Source of the DNA: Armatimonadota bacterium
Lineage (GTDB): Bacteria > Armatimonadota > Armatimonadia > Armatimonadales > Capsulimonadaceae
DNA: 59,451 nt
Assembly: GCA_025353925.1 (NCBI GenBank)
Contig: JANXNV010000032.1
Coordinates: 1-59,451 of the forward strand
Direction: 5' to 3'
This document shows, in pieces, positions 1 to 8,157 of this stretch. The number at the start of each line of letters is the position of its first letter. The stretch's first letter is position 1. The notes under the pieces are model-generated. The model searched no databases. It was not told the DNA's origin and saw nothing but the letters and a program-made list of their open reading frames with translations. The translations under genes and the position numbers were made by a program.

Positions 1-586
1 GCCCGCCCGCGATGGTGATGACAAAGCCGCCAGGGTTGCCCGCGAACCGCTGGCCTTCCGAACTGCCGAACTGCGGTATAGGTAGAGGTCCACCGCCAAG
101 CTCGACAGGCGGGTAAGTCGCCGTTTGCTCAGAATGGGGCATTGCCGAGCTGTGGATGGCAGGCACAAATAGTACTTTGACCTCGCCTCCCAGTAAGCTC
201 AATTCGCCGCCGAAGTTTCCCTGCGTGTCCATGCCCGCCTGCACCTTTGGGTATCCCGCGTAATCCACCAAAGCCGTTCCCAAGTCAGCAGTGCAAACCA
301 AATGCGCGCCGGTTTTTTTGGCAATTGCCACGGAATCGCCGACATGGTCGAAGTGGCCGTGCGTAATCAAAATCAGATCTGCCTTCGTTATTCCCGCCAA
401 ATCCGCCGCGCCATTTTTGTTGGCGGGGTTGGTGATCCAGGGGTCGAGAAGTACGATTTTGCCGGAAGGCGTCGTAATCTTAAAAGCCGCGTGGCCGTAC
501 CAGGTCAGCTGCGTCCCCGCCGCGTGCGCGGCGGAAGCCGCCAGGAGCGAGAGCATCAGAGCAAAAGCGAGAAATCGTATACGCAT
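1..586 (-). CDS. MBL-fold metal-dependent hydrolase, exported (partial, 3' end outside window)
   Basis: The reading frame is open from an ATG at 586 to the window edge, so the C-terminus is missing. The protein starts with a clear signal peptide (MRIRFLAFALMLSLLAASAA, cleavage near AHA) and continues as a metallo-beta-lactamase fold. It has the early WYGHAAF motif, LLDPW, and the metal-binding THGHFDHVGD motif at about residues 76-85. The opening (GTQLTWYGHAAFKI) and later AIHSS motif match the UPF0173 family of metal-dependent hydrolases. An AAGGA ribosome site lies 11 nt upstream of the ATG. The substrate is unknown for the family. The gene is divergent from the defence genes to its right and probably marks the chromosomal side of the island. 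Confidence 0.88.
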   Translation of the reverse strand, partial: MRIRFLAFALMLSLLAASAAHAAGTQLTWYGHAAFKITTPSGKIVLLDPWITNPANKNGAADLAGITKADLILITHGHFDHVGDSVAIAKKTGAHLVCTADLGTALVDYAGYPKVQAGMDTQGNFGGELSLLGGEVKVLFVPAIHSSAMPHSEQTATYPPVELGGGPLPIPQFGSSEGQRFAGNPGGFVITIAGG

Positions 587-636
587 AGTTTTATGGTCCT
601 TCTAAGTAGTAGTGCATATGTTTTCCGGTGTTCTGA

Positions 637-683
637 CCCGGCCCTGAAGGGCCGGGCTATTCGGAGAAAGCCCCTCCGGGGCT
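637..683. repeat. Double palindromic (REP-like) repeat
   Basis: Two perfect hairpins sit side by side. The first has 9-bp arms CCCGGCCCT/AGGGCCGGG (637-645 and 648-656). The second has 6-bp arms AGCCCC/GGGGCT (669-674 and 678-683). They lie between divergent genes, where a transcription terminator would have no role, so an interspersed REP-type element is the better reading. No other copy is visible in this window. Confidence 0.6.
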
Positions 684-704
684 GAGGAAAATACCTGATT
701 ACAT

Positions 705-1019
705 TTGCACGATTACTTAGCAGAGCAGGAAGAAAAACGCAAACAGCAGCATAAAGACTTGGCTTTAGCTGTTTCGCTTCTGGCTGGTCGAATGTTTGAC
801 GCACAATCCGACACATTTAGGTTGTATTACACAGAACATCTGGACTCGCTGACGTTTGTGTTCATCAACGAGCAATTCAGTGCATTAGCCCTCGTGGATC
901 GTTGCCCTTTTTGTCGACAAGAATACCAATATGCTGTCTCGAGTAGAGCAACCTTAGGCAAACGGCTCGTAGAAGGGCCGCCGCCTCATGTTGGTTGCCC
1001 GAATGAACCAGCTACTTAG
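705..1019 (+). CDS. Small zinc-ribbon-like hypothetical protein upstream of the CBASS genes
   Basis: This 104-residue frame begins with TTG; an in-frame TGA just upstream rules out a much longer form. The N-terminus is charged (LAEQEEKRKQQHKDLALAV). The C-terminal third carries DRCPFC (C67, C70) and HVGC (H95, C98), which together could bind one zinc ion. I do not recognise the family. It ends 34 bp before the CD-NTase start on the same strand, so it may be a third gene of that operon. No strong ribosome site is visible at the TTG, which lowers confidence in the exact start. Confidence 0.5.
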   Translation: MHDYLAEQEEKRKQQHKDLALAVSLLAGRMFDAQSDTFRLYYTEHLDSLTFVFINEQFSALALVDRCPFCRQEYQYAVSSRATLGKRLVEGPPPHVGCPNEPAT

Positions 1020-1053
1020 GTCTGACTTCCCTGTTTTCATCAGGTCAAATCAT

Positions 1054-2055
1054 ATGCCAGTCACTGTTTCCGCTGCTTTTAACCGTTTTTCGTTCGATGT
1101 CGTTGACCTGCCCACCGACGTCACGCGCTCGGCCCGCTCGCGCCGCGACTACCTTACAGACAATCTCACCCGCCTCGCCAAAAGCGACCCCAGTTTCTCA
1201 TTCCTGAAAGGAACTTTCGTGCCGTTCGGCTCACTTGCTCGCCGCACAAAAATTCAACCACTGGACGACATCGATCTACTGATAATCCTAAGCGACCGCG
1301 GTGTCCGGGGGTCCGTCACCCGCACCACGCCAATAATGCACCGGGTGAAAGTCCAGGAATCAAAGTCACCACTTGCTCTCTTCGCAGACGACGCGGGCCA
1401 TGTAAACTCGGTGCTGGTCCTCAACAGAATGAAGAAGGCGCTTGGCGGTCTGCACCACTACAAGTTGGCTGCCGTCAAACGCAATCGTCAGGCACTCACC
1501 CTCAGCCTCGCGTCCCACGTCTGGGTGTTCGACTTAGTGCCCGCAGTCCCCATAAAATCGCCTCAAGGAAAGATCAAGCATTTTCTGATTCCTGACGGCG
1601 CAGGTCAGTGGATGCGAACTGATCCACGTCAGGATGCTACTGTACTGACCAAAACGAACGCGCACCATGGGCAAAGGCTTTTGCCCGTGGTGCGCTTGCT
1701 CAAAATGTGGAACAGGCGCACGAGCAAGCCACGTTTGCCCTCGTTTCTCTTCGAGGTCCTTGTGCTGCGCGTGTTCGATAAATCTTCAACTGTTGAATAC
1801 GCCCCGCAAGCTGTCGCGAAATTCTTTGCAGAATGTCCAGCCTTCCTGAACGCTGGGTGCCCAAGCCCGACTGGATTCGGTACACCTTTAGACGATGGCG
1901 TTTCCAAAGAGGCAAAACAAAAAGTGATTGCGGCTATGCACGCGGCGGAAAATCTGGCGCGAGAAGCATTGCAGTACGAACAGAAGGCTGAATACGCCAA
2001 GGCGATTGCTTGCTGGCGGAAGGTCTTCGGCGAGAGGTTCCCAACTTATGGCTAG
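1054..2055 (+). CDS. CD-NTase (cGAS/DncV-like nucleotidyltransferase) of a CBASS system
   Basis: The protein would make a cyclic oligonucleotide signal on phage infection. The nucleotidyltransferase core is clear: FGSLARRTKI (G59-S60) followed by LDDIDLLII, with catalytic aspartates D72 and D74, and a third acidic position in VWVFDLVPA (D160). This layout is that of SMODS-type CD-NTases. Length (333 aa) is normal. I chose ATG 1054 because it gives a typical N-terminus; an in-frame ATG at 988 would overlap the preceding gene. The stop codon overlaps the start of the S-4TM effector by 8 bp, so the two are translationally coupled. No Cap2/Cap3 ancillary genes are present, consistent with a short type I CBASS operon. 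Confidence 0.85.
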   Translation: MPVTVSAAFNRFSFDVVDLPTDVTRSARSRRDYLTDNLTRLAKSDPSFSFLKGTFVPFGSLARRTKIQPLDDIDLLIILSDRGVRGSVTRTTPIMHRVKVQESKSPLALFADDAGHVNSVLVLNRMKKALGGLHHYKLAAVKRNRQALTLSLASHVWVFDLVPAVPIKSPQGKIKHFLIPDGAGQWMRTDPRQDATVLTKTNAHHGQRLLPVVRLLKMWNRRTSKPRLPSFLFEVLVLRVFDKSSTVEYAPQAVAKFFAECPAFLNAGCPSPTGFGTPLDDGVSKEAKQKVIAAMHAAENLAREALQYEQKAEYAKAIACWRKVFGERFPTYG

Positions 2056-2917
2056 TTTCAGTACATCCGAGTTCAATCCACGTGCTATCAGCGTAGTTCT
2101 CCTTGATCAGGCGAAACGGTTTTGGGGGTGGTCCCTCGCGGTTGGCATCATTGGGCCTTTGTTCGGCCTAGCGTCTAGCTTTGCACCCAGTTCTATATCA
2201 CTTGCGCCCGTCGTGGCACCCAGCATTTTAGTTGTTCTCGCGATGGTTGCAGAAGCGCTTCAGTGGCGCTCGGATGCGGTTAAGGATGTAGCCGAAGCAC
2301 TGTTACGGAAACTGGACTTGCAGGACTCCTTTGGATGGTCAATCTCAAGGCGTGAAGTATCAGACTTGTTGGCTCAGAACGAAGGACTTAGCCGTGAGTT
2401 CGCTGCTCACTTGCCCAAAGAAGCCTACTTCGGTAGCGCCGAGCCACCAAGCGTTGAACGTGCCTTGGCTAATCTGGAGGAGTCAGCATGGTGGAGTAAG
2501 CACCTCGCAAGGGAAATTGGAAACCGATGCCTGCTGATCGTGGCTTCCTTAGTTGTCGTCGCGGTGGTTGCACTTGTTGTCAGCGTCGAGGCAGTCAAGG
2601 AGGCGACGGCGACCCATGCAGTGGAGACTCTCCATGCTGTCGGTAACGTCGTCACTGCATCGCTTACGTTGGTCTTCTCACTGGGTTTGACCCGATTGGC
2701 GGTCTCCTATACCAACTTCAGCAGCAATGCCGAAAAAATCGAGGCGCAAGCGAGCCATACAGCGGCTGTCCCAAACGTCGCAGAGGGGGAAGTGGTAAAG
2801 CTGTGGCAGGATTACCACCTCGCCCGTGCCACTGCACCGTTCATCCCGACGTGGTTTTGGAAGATGAAGAGAGATCGACTGAATGCGATCTGGGATGCTC
2901 GCCAAAAACGACTTTAA
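2048..2917 (+). CDS. S-4TM family pore-forming CBASS effector
   Basis: This 289-residue protein has two hydrophobic pairs, at about residues 28-45 and 52-71 and again at 161-180 and 198-219. A soluble region of about 90 residues lies between them and a soluble tail follows. Four helices arranged as two plus two next to a CD-NTase is the layout of the SMODS-associating 4TM effectors, which are thought to perforate the inner membrane when they bind the cyclic nucleotide. The ATG at 2048 lies inside the end of the cyclase gene (8-bp overlap). The family assignment rests on topology and context rather than on a catalytic motif. Confidence 0.8.
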   Translation: MASFSTSEFNPRAISVVLLDQAKRFWGWSLAVGIIGPLFGLASSFAPSSISLAPVVAPSILVVLAMVAEALQWRSDAVKDVAEALLRKLDLQDSFGWSISRREVSDLLAQNEGLSREFAAHLPKEAYFGSAEPPSVERALANLEESAWWSKHLAREIGNRCLLIVASLVVVAVVALVVSVEAVKEATATHAVETLHAVGNVVTASLTLVFSLGLTRLAVSYTNFSSNAEKIEAQASHTAAVPNVAEGEVVKLWQDYHLARATAPFIPTWFWKMKRDRLNAIWDARQKRL

Positions 2918-2973
2918 ATGCTGAACTGGTTATGAGTGCTGAAAGAACGATATTCTTAGATGAGAATTGACCG

Positions 2974-3174
2974 CTATATTTGGCGGTTGTTTACCTGCTG
3001 GATAAAGTCTTTCAAAACTTTCCCAGTTTTGGTTAATTGTCCGCCTTCTCCATTGCATTTGTCGCATGGTCCAGTCCACGCAGAGCGTGGACTTGTCACT
3101 GTGATGTTCTTGCTGCCATTGCACTTGTCGCAGACAACGAACAAATCTGTCATCTTCAAGTTGTTGAGTTCCAT
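2974..3174 (-). CDS. Small DnaJ-type zinc-finger protein
   Basis: This 66-residue protein contains two CxxCxG knuckles, CDKCNG at about residues 15-20 and CDKCNGEGG at about 37-45. The pattern is that of the cysteine-rich region of DnaJ and of small tryptophan-RNA-binding-attenuator-inhibitor-like proteins, and would bind one zinc. An AAGGA site lies 10 nt before the ATG. It converges on the S-4TM gene from the right. Function is unknown. The protein-like composition and good ribosome site support it as a real gene. Confidence 0.6.
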   Translation of the reverse strand: MELNNLKMTDLFVVCDKCNGSKNITVTSPRSAWTGPCDKCNGEGGQLTKTGKVLKDFIQQVNNRQI

Positions 3175-3796
3175 ACATCTTCGTTCCTTTTATTCTATTC
3201 GCCGATGAGACTGATACTGACCGATTTTAAGCAATACTCTCATAGAAGTCAGCCAGATAGTGTTCTCCAAAAGTATACCGTCACTATTGCTCACATAAAA
3301 ACAACTTTGGCCGCATTTACTAGACTGATTTCAGTAGCGTTCGTTCTGCAGGCTGTCCAGGCTATCTCGTCAATGCAGGAAGTTCGGCTGGTGCTGGCAA
3401 ACAGTTACTCATCAAGCGCAAATTCATTATATAACAAGTCAGTGCTTGGTGCTTATTGGTTCTTGTTTTGGCCGCGCTAAGATGGGTTACCGCCAAATCA
3501 GCCTCCACTACCGTACATCGTCCGCGTTATGAGCCTCTGCCCCGACAACTTCCCTAGGTGCAGCAGGTATGACTGGTGACGGCGTCGCGCATTCCTGGCC
3601 CTCCGACCACAAAGTGCTGCACTTCCGATGCGGTCAGCTTTTTCACTATGATGTCACTGCCAGAACGCCAACACTATTTCAAGGTAGGTGACAAATATAT
3701 GCCGCATACCTCGTTACAACCGGAGTGCTGAGGTGATCTTCCTGACAATTTCAGGTATCATTACTGGCAATCGTAATGATTCAGAGGAAAAAGACA
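3175..3796. other. Stretch without a convincing gene
   Basis: About 620 bases between the small zinc protein and the WYL-like gene. Frames on both strands are short or lack protein-like composition and ribosome sites. It may contain decayed coding sequence, but I cannot identify a parent gene. Confidence 0.5.
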
Positions 3797-4126
3797 ATGC
3801 ACCCAAATCACGAGCTCTTTATAGCATCTATAAACTCGCAACGTCGTATCCTGTTGACGTTTTACAGTAAGGAAGATGGACGGCAACTGGTCCGATCATG
3901 TGCTCCAATGGACTATGGTCCAAGCCGTCGTGCTCACGACAAGAGCGACCGATACCACTTTTGGGACTACGATAGCGACACCGGGCGGCACACTCTTAGT
4001 CTGTTACCGTCTCAGATTGTTCAGATGACGCCATTGCAGGATGGCTTTGAACCCGCTGAATTTGTTACTTGGAACGTCAGGACCTCACCATGGTTTATCA
4101 GCCGCAATTGGGGGAGTTACAGCTAA
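3797..4126 (+). CDS. Small WYL-like protein coupled to the OLD nuclease
   Basis: A 109-residue protein reading ...INSQRRILLTFYSKEDG... then PMDYG, YHFWDYDSDTG and LSLLPSQI, ending in F-EPAEF. The order of short strands (hydrophobic-x-Y...P..YG...D...G.r...L...I..m) resembles a single WYL domain, which senses ligands in many defence regulators. There is no helix-turn-helix. The start at 3797 follows AGAGGAAAAAGACA, a good ribosome site; a start 7 codons earlier is possible. The next gene begins 6 bp after its stop, so both are surely one transcript. The WYL call is by pattern only and is moderately uncertain. Confidence 0.55.
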   Translation: MHPNHELFIASINSQRRILLTFYSKEDGRQLVRSCAPMDYGPSRRAHDKSDRYHFWDYDSDTGRHTLSLLPSQIVQMTPLQDGFEPAEFVTWNVRTSPWFISRNWGSYS

Positions 4127-4132
4127 AGCACG

Positions 4133-6001
4133 ATGCAAGTCACCTCGTTGAATCTTCTCAACTTTCGTTGCTACGAGCAAGTTCAGTTCGAGAAACTTGA
4201 CCGCTTGACAGTCTTCATCGGCGAGAATGATGCTGGCAAAACGGTCTTGCTCGACGCTATAGAACTGCTCATCGGGTGCCGACAGTGCCTGTTGAAGGAT
4301 TTCCGACGTTTGCCCGATGGGTGCCACACGAACGAAATAATTGTCAAAGGCGAGTTTCACATTGATGCACAGGATGTACTCCCCGAAGAGTATCGTTCTG
4401 GGCCAGATAATGATCTTCTAAGAATCACCCGACGCTTCGCTGTTGAAGGCACTTCAATCCGATCTGAGGTTCGTGTTATAGGGCGCGGATACAATGATGC
4501 CAGCTTTGATAACTTTACCGGTGCAGAAAATCAAAAGATGTTGCTGAAGGCAGTAGGTGTTGCCCCCGCTTCCAACGACATGGGCCGCCGAGATCAACTA
4601 GCGCAACTAGTCGTCGAGAAAAAGCTGGAACTGATACAAAAGGAAATAACACTTTCTCCAACGCAAGTAAATGTCCTGGCCCAGTATATGCCCATGGTTG
4701 AGCGTATCTCGTCCACAGACTACCGCACACCAGAGACCATTATACAGCGGACGCTTCAGAAGGTGGCATCAACTATCATCGCTCCAAGCGATCTTGTTAC
4801 AGGTGAGCCGACGGAGTTGCCTGAACTCCAAGCACTACGTGCCGAGATCATACAGCGATTCAATGATGAAATCACCAAAGTTATTCCACTTCTGCAAGCT
4901 CATCACAAGAAGTTACAAAATGTGTTTCTACAGCCAAACATCGACTTTTCACGAGCGATAACTGCGAGCAGTATTGTCCTTAATTGCGGTGGCGGCGAGC
5001 AGAGTTTTGATGCTTTTGGGGAAGGTACTAAGAAGCGCATCTGGATGGGGCTGCTAGAGTGGGAGCGTGGTGTTGCTGCTGAAAATGCCGAGAAGAGCGT
5101 AATTCGTATGTACGATGAACCTGACGTGAACCTGCACTATGAGGCCCAGAGACAACTCTTTGCCAACATCACTGATTTGGCCCGTGACCCCGGATCACGA
5201 ACGCAATGTTTCGTTTGCACTCACTCGGTATCTCTGATCGACCGTGCACCTTCGGCCAGCATAAACCTAATTCGCATAGGCGAGGAAAATCAGCGAACTT
5301 TGACGCGCATCCGCAATGCAGATGACGCGGATGTTATTGATTTTTTCAACGACATTGGGCAAGCCATCGGGTTATCGAATACTATTTTGCTGTTCGAGCG
5401 TGGCTTTCTGGTTGTGGAAGGTGACAGCGAAGAAGCAGCCATCCCTATTATTTACCGCAATATCTATAGTCGGTCCATGCGGGAAGATGGACTGGTGCTG
5501 ATCAACTTACATACGTGCAGTGCCTGGAAGTCAGTGATGCAGGTACTACTTACTAACCGGAGAGAAATGACGCATATCCTTTTGGATGCGGACTGTCAGA
5601 TCACTGGGTCAAGTGGCTACATTTCTCAGGAAGTGCTAGACGAAATGGGATGCCCTCCCGATTTCCATGCACAGCAGGTTAGCTACATTGGAAGCAAGGA
5701 GTTTGAAGATGCCTTTGAGTCCAAACTGATCGCCCGCGCACTCGACACAGTTTTCCCTTTAGCCAACGAACAAAGGTGGTCAAAAGACTTAATTGATCGT
5801 CTGAAGAGCGAAAGTGGCAAGTTCTCAGAGGACATCAAGCACGAAATTAGAACCAACAGCTTGCCAAGGACGCGCAGCAATGCAACTAAGCCAATGATTG
5901 CCAGTGCTCTAGCTAGGGAATGCACGGAATTAGACAATGTACCCGAAGTTCTGCTGGAAGCGTTCGAGCGATTACGTACCCGTGCAGGCATTATAAACTG
6001 A
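4133..6001 (+). CDS. OLD-family ATPase-TOPRIM nuclease
   Basis: A 622-residue protein with an N-terminal ABC/AAA-type ATPase split by a long insert and a C-terminal TOPRIM domain. Walker A is GENDAGKT (G30-T37). The signature-like stretch is FGEGTKKR (about 295-302), Walker B is MYDEPDVNLH (D328, E329) and the switch histidine is in THSVS (H364). TOPRIM residues are LVVEGDSEE (E429, E433) and HILLDADC (D485, D487). This is the layout of OLD nucleases, of which GajA of Gabija is one class. There is no UvrD-like partner, so Gabija is not supported; a class 1 OLD is more likely. Its immediate partner is the small WYL-like protein. Confidence 0.85.
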   Translation: MQVTSLNLLNFRCYEQVQFEKLDRLTVFIGENDAGKTVLLDAIELLIGCRQCLLKDFRRLPDGCHTNEIIVKGEFHIDAQDVLPEEYRSGPDNDLLRITRRFAVEGTSIRSEVRVIGRGYNDASFDNFTGAENQKMLLKAVGVAPASNDMGRRDQLAQLVVEKKLELIQKEITLSPTQVNVLAQYMPMVERISSTDYRTPETIIQRTLQKVASTIIAPSDLVTGEPTELPELQALRAEIIQRFNDEITKVIPLLQAHHKKLQNVFLQPNIDFSRAITASSIVLNCGGGEQSFDAFGEGTKKRIWMGLLEWERGVAAENAEKSVIRMYDEPDVNLHYEAQRQLFANITDLARDPGSRTQCFVCTHSVSLIDRAPSASINLIRIGEENQRTLTRIRNADDADVIDFFNDIGQAIGLSNTILLFERGFLVVEGDSEEAAIPIIYRNIYSRSMREDGLVLINLHTCSAWKSVMQVLLTNRREMTHILLDADCQITGSSGYISQEVLDEMGCPPDFHAQQVSYIGSKEFEDAFESKLIARALDTVFPLANEQRWSKDLIDRLKSESGKFSEDIKHEIRTNSLPRTRSNATKPMIASALARECTELDNVPEVLLEAFERLRTRAGIIN

Positions 6002-6055
6002 CACTAAACGTTCATCTCTTTGGTGCTGGTTGCACCATCAACGAATTGGATGCTT

Positions 6056-7005
6056 TTATGAGTACCGTTGCACCCGGTGAATAAGATGTACGCCCTTGAG
6101 CTCAGGAAACAGATCAGGATGTAGCGCGAACGCCAGCATTTCCAGGCTCTCCACGAGGCGCGGCCCCGGACGGCTGAAGTACGCATTCCCGTCCGCCACA
6201 TAAACTCGGCCATCCCGCACGCAGGGCAGATCGCGCCAGCCTGGAAGCTGCCGCAGCAATGGAACATCTTCAAGCGTCTGCTCAATGCCGAAGCCGCAGC
6301 AGGCGATGAAAAGAACGTCAGGCTTGCTTTCCACGACTTGCTGCCACGGCAGGGTCCGGGACGGCAGCCCCGCCGCTCCCAGCACATCCACACCGCCTGC
6401 CAGCGCCACGAGCGTCGGGTTCCAGTGGCCGCCGCTGAAGATCGGGTCAATCCACTCCACAAACGCCACTCGCGGTCGCAAGGCCGCTGGAAGGTACCGT
6501 GTTTGCTCTTCAATCGTCCTTACCCGTTCGCATAAATCGTCCTTACCCGTTCGCATAATTCGTCCACGACTTGCCGTGCCTTCGCTTCCGCTCCAGTGAC
6601 CTGGCCGACTGCGAGAAGCGTGTCGAATACATCTTCCAGCGACATCGGTTCGAGGTTGAGGACACGGGGATGCCCTGGCAGGCGGCACGCCGCTTCCTGC
6701 ACTTCGGCCTCCGCCACCGCACAGACATCGCACAGCGCCTGCGTCACCAGCAGATCAGGCTGAAGACGCTCCAGCATTGGCATATCCAGGCTGTATAGCG
6801 CCAACTGCGTCTTGAGCCGCTCGCGCACCAGGGCATCTATCTCGGCACTGCTGGCATCGTGCGGAATGAGAGTTGTTGTCACCTTTGGCAGGCTCTGGAC
6901 GGAGGGCGGGAAGTCGCACTCATGGGTGATGCCGACCAGATGCTCTTCCAGGCCAAGAGCGCAGATGATCTCCGTAGCGGATGGCAGCAGGGAAACGATT
7001 TTCAT
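6056..7005 (-). pseudogene. Cobalamin/iron-complex substrate-binding protein (PF01497), broken by a 23-bp tandem duplication
   Basis: The N-terminal half reads MKIVSLLPSATEIICALGLE, then GITHECDFP and QALCDVCAV, as in cobalamin-binding proteins of the BtuF/YvrC group without a signal peptide. It runs in frame to CERVRTI and stops at 6520. The remainder (RYLPAALRPRVAFVEWIDP, GGHWNPTLVALAGG, SKPDVLFI) continues in another frame to a TAA at 6056. An exact 23-bp tandem repeat (6512-6534 and 6535-6557) lies at the junction, and both copies encode CERVRTI. Removing one copy restores one continuous protein of about 308 residues. The gene is therefore inactivated by one recent event unless frameshifting occurs. 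It converges on the OLD gene and diverges from the RNA ligase gene. Confidence 0.85.
6512..6557. repeat. 23-bp exact tandem duplication
   Basis: Two adjacent identical copies, 6512-6534 and 6535-6557, inside the cobalamin-binding protein gene. Since 23 is not a multiple of three, the duplication shifts the reading frame. Confidence 0.95.
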
Positions 7006-7082
7006 GGGCGGCTTTCTCAGGGCAAGTTCATTAGCTTCAGGTCTTCGCAGCTTTCAGTATACTCGGTACTGCTTAAACGTGA

Positions 7083-7088
7083 TATAAT
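7083..7088 (+). promoter_or_regulatory. Candidate -10 box (TATAAT) before the RNA ligase gene
   Basis: A perfect TATAAT lies in the divergent intergenic region. It ends 10 nt before ATG 7099 and overlaps ATG 7087. If it is used, translation most likely begins at 7099 from a very short leader. No good -35 box is seen. Confidence 0.4.
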
Positions 7089-8157
7089 GAAGTCCATCAT
7101 GGAAAAGTTGCTGACAAGAACAGAGTTTCGAGAAGGGGTGTTTGCCCGCGACGATCATCAATGCGTGATCTGCCGTGCCGCAGGACAAGACGCCCACCAT
7201 ATCATGGAGAGGCGTCTTTTTTGTGACCCTGGTCAGCTTGGCGGCTACTTTCTCGGCAATGGTGCCACTCTTTGCGCGGCGCATCATATCCAGGCGGAGG
7301 AAACGACCCTCTCTTGCGAACAAGTCAGGGAAGCTACAGGCATCACGCGGATCATCTTGCCGTCCCATCTCTACGATGACGTGCGCTACGACAAGTGGGG
7401 CAACCAAATCGAACCAAACGGCACGCGGCTGCGCGGAGAACTGTTCTACGATGAAAGCGTCCAGAAGATACTGGCCCAGGGCGGCGTGCTAAACGAATTC
7501 CTGCCGAACACCCGGTATCAGCGCACCTACCATCTGCCGTGGTCGAACATGACCAAAGACGACCGTATGCTTGAAGATGTGTCTCAGTTTGAGGGCCAGG
7601 AAGTCGTGGTCACGGTCAAGATGGACGGCGCTAATGTGACGATGTACCCGGACTACATTCATGGGCGCTCAGTGAAGCCCTTAGCAGGCCAGGACAGCGG
7701 CATGGTGAAGGCGCTCCATGCCCAGATCAGGCATGACATTCCTGCGGGCTGGCACTTGTGCGGCGAGAACCTGTACGCCAAGCACTCGATTTTCTACGGC
7801 ACCCTGCCGTCGTACTTTCTGCTGTTCTCGGTGTGGGACGACCGGAATGAGTGCTTGTCGTGGGACGAAAAAATCGACTGGGCGCAGATGCTGGGGCTGA
7901 CACCCGTGCCTGTGCTTTATCAGGGGCTATGGGACGAGAAGCTGTTCCGCGCCCTGTACCAGCCGCAGTTTAGGGGCAGCGATATGGAAGGGTATGTTGT
8001 CAGGTTGGCGCGGCGCTTCTCCTACGGGGAGTTTCGCCGCTCGATGGCGAAGTTCGTGCGTCCGAACTTTGCGGCGGGCAGGCACAACTACCACAGCGTT
8101 CTGGAACTCAACGAACTGGCAAAAGAAACCGAACTGGCAGATGGAGAGGACAAGTAG
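7087..8157 (+). CDS. HNH domain-RNA ligase fusion protein
   Basis: The N-terminus is an HNH-like zinc module: CVIC (C26, C29), QDAHHIMERR (H37, H38) and NGATLCAAHHIQAE (C63, H66, H67). From about residue 145 it becomes a covalent nucleotidyltransferase of the RNA ligase family. Motif I is VTVKMDGANV (adenylated lysine K178), motif III HLCGENLYA, motif IV DMEGYVVR and motif V AKFVRPNF (K322). A ligase of this type seals nicked RNA using ATP. Fusion to an HNH module is unusual and could give RNA or DNA binding or cleavage. The start may be ATG 7087 or 7099; a frame extending upstream into the neighbouring gene is not needed. Its TAG is followed at once by the ATG of the next gene. Confidence 0.85.
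   Translation: MKSIMEKLLTRTEFREGVFARDDHQCVICRAAGQDAHHIMERRLFCDPGQLGGYFLGNGATLCAAHHIQAEETTLSCEQVREATGITRIILPSHLYDDVRYDKWGNQIEPNGTRLRGELFYDESVQKILAQGGVLNEFLPNTRYQRTYHLPWSNMTKDDRMLEDVSQFEGQEVVVTVKMDGANVTMYPDYIHGRSVKPLAGQDSGMVKALHAQIRHDIPAGWHLCGENLYAKHSIFYGTLPSYFLLFSVWDDRNECLSWDEKIDWAQMLGLTPVPVLYQGLWDEKLFRALYQPQFRGSDMEGYVVRLARRFSYGEFRRSMAKFVRPNFAAGRHNYHSVLELNELAKETELADGEDK

Noticed and set aside
3037-3480. Plus-strand gene of 147 residues
   Set aside because: It overlaps the better supported small zinc protein on the other strand and has no ribosome site or motif.
4133-6001. Gabija (GajA)
   Set aside because: No UvrD-like GajB gene is next to it; the downstream gene is a convergent cobalamin-binding protein remnant.
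6004-6513. Separate minus-strand gene of 169 residues
   Set aside because: It is an overlapping frame of the cobalamin-binding protein; its arginine/tryptophan/serine-rich composition is that of a shadow frame.
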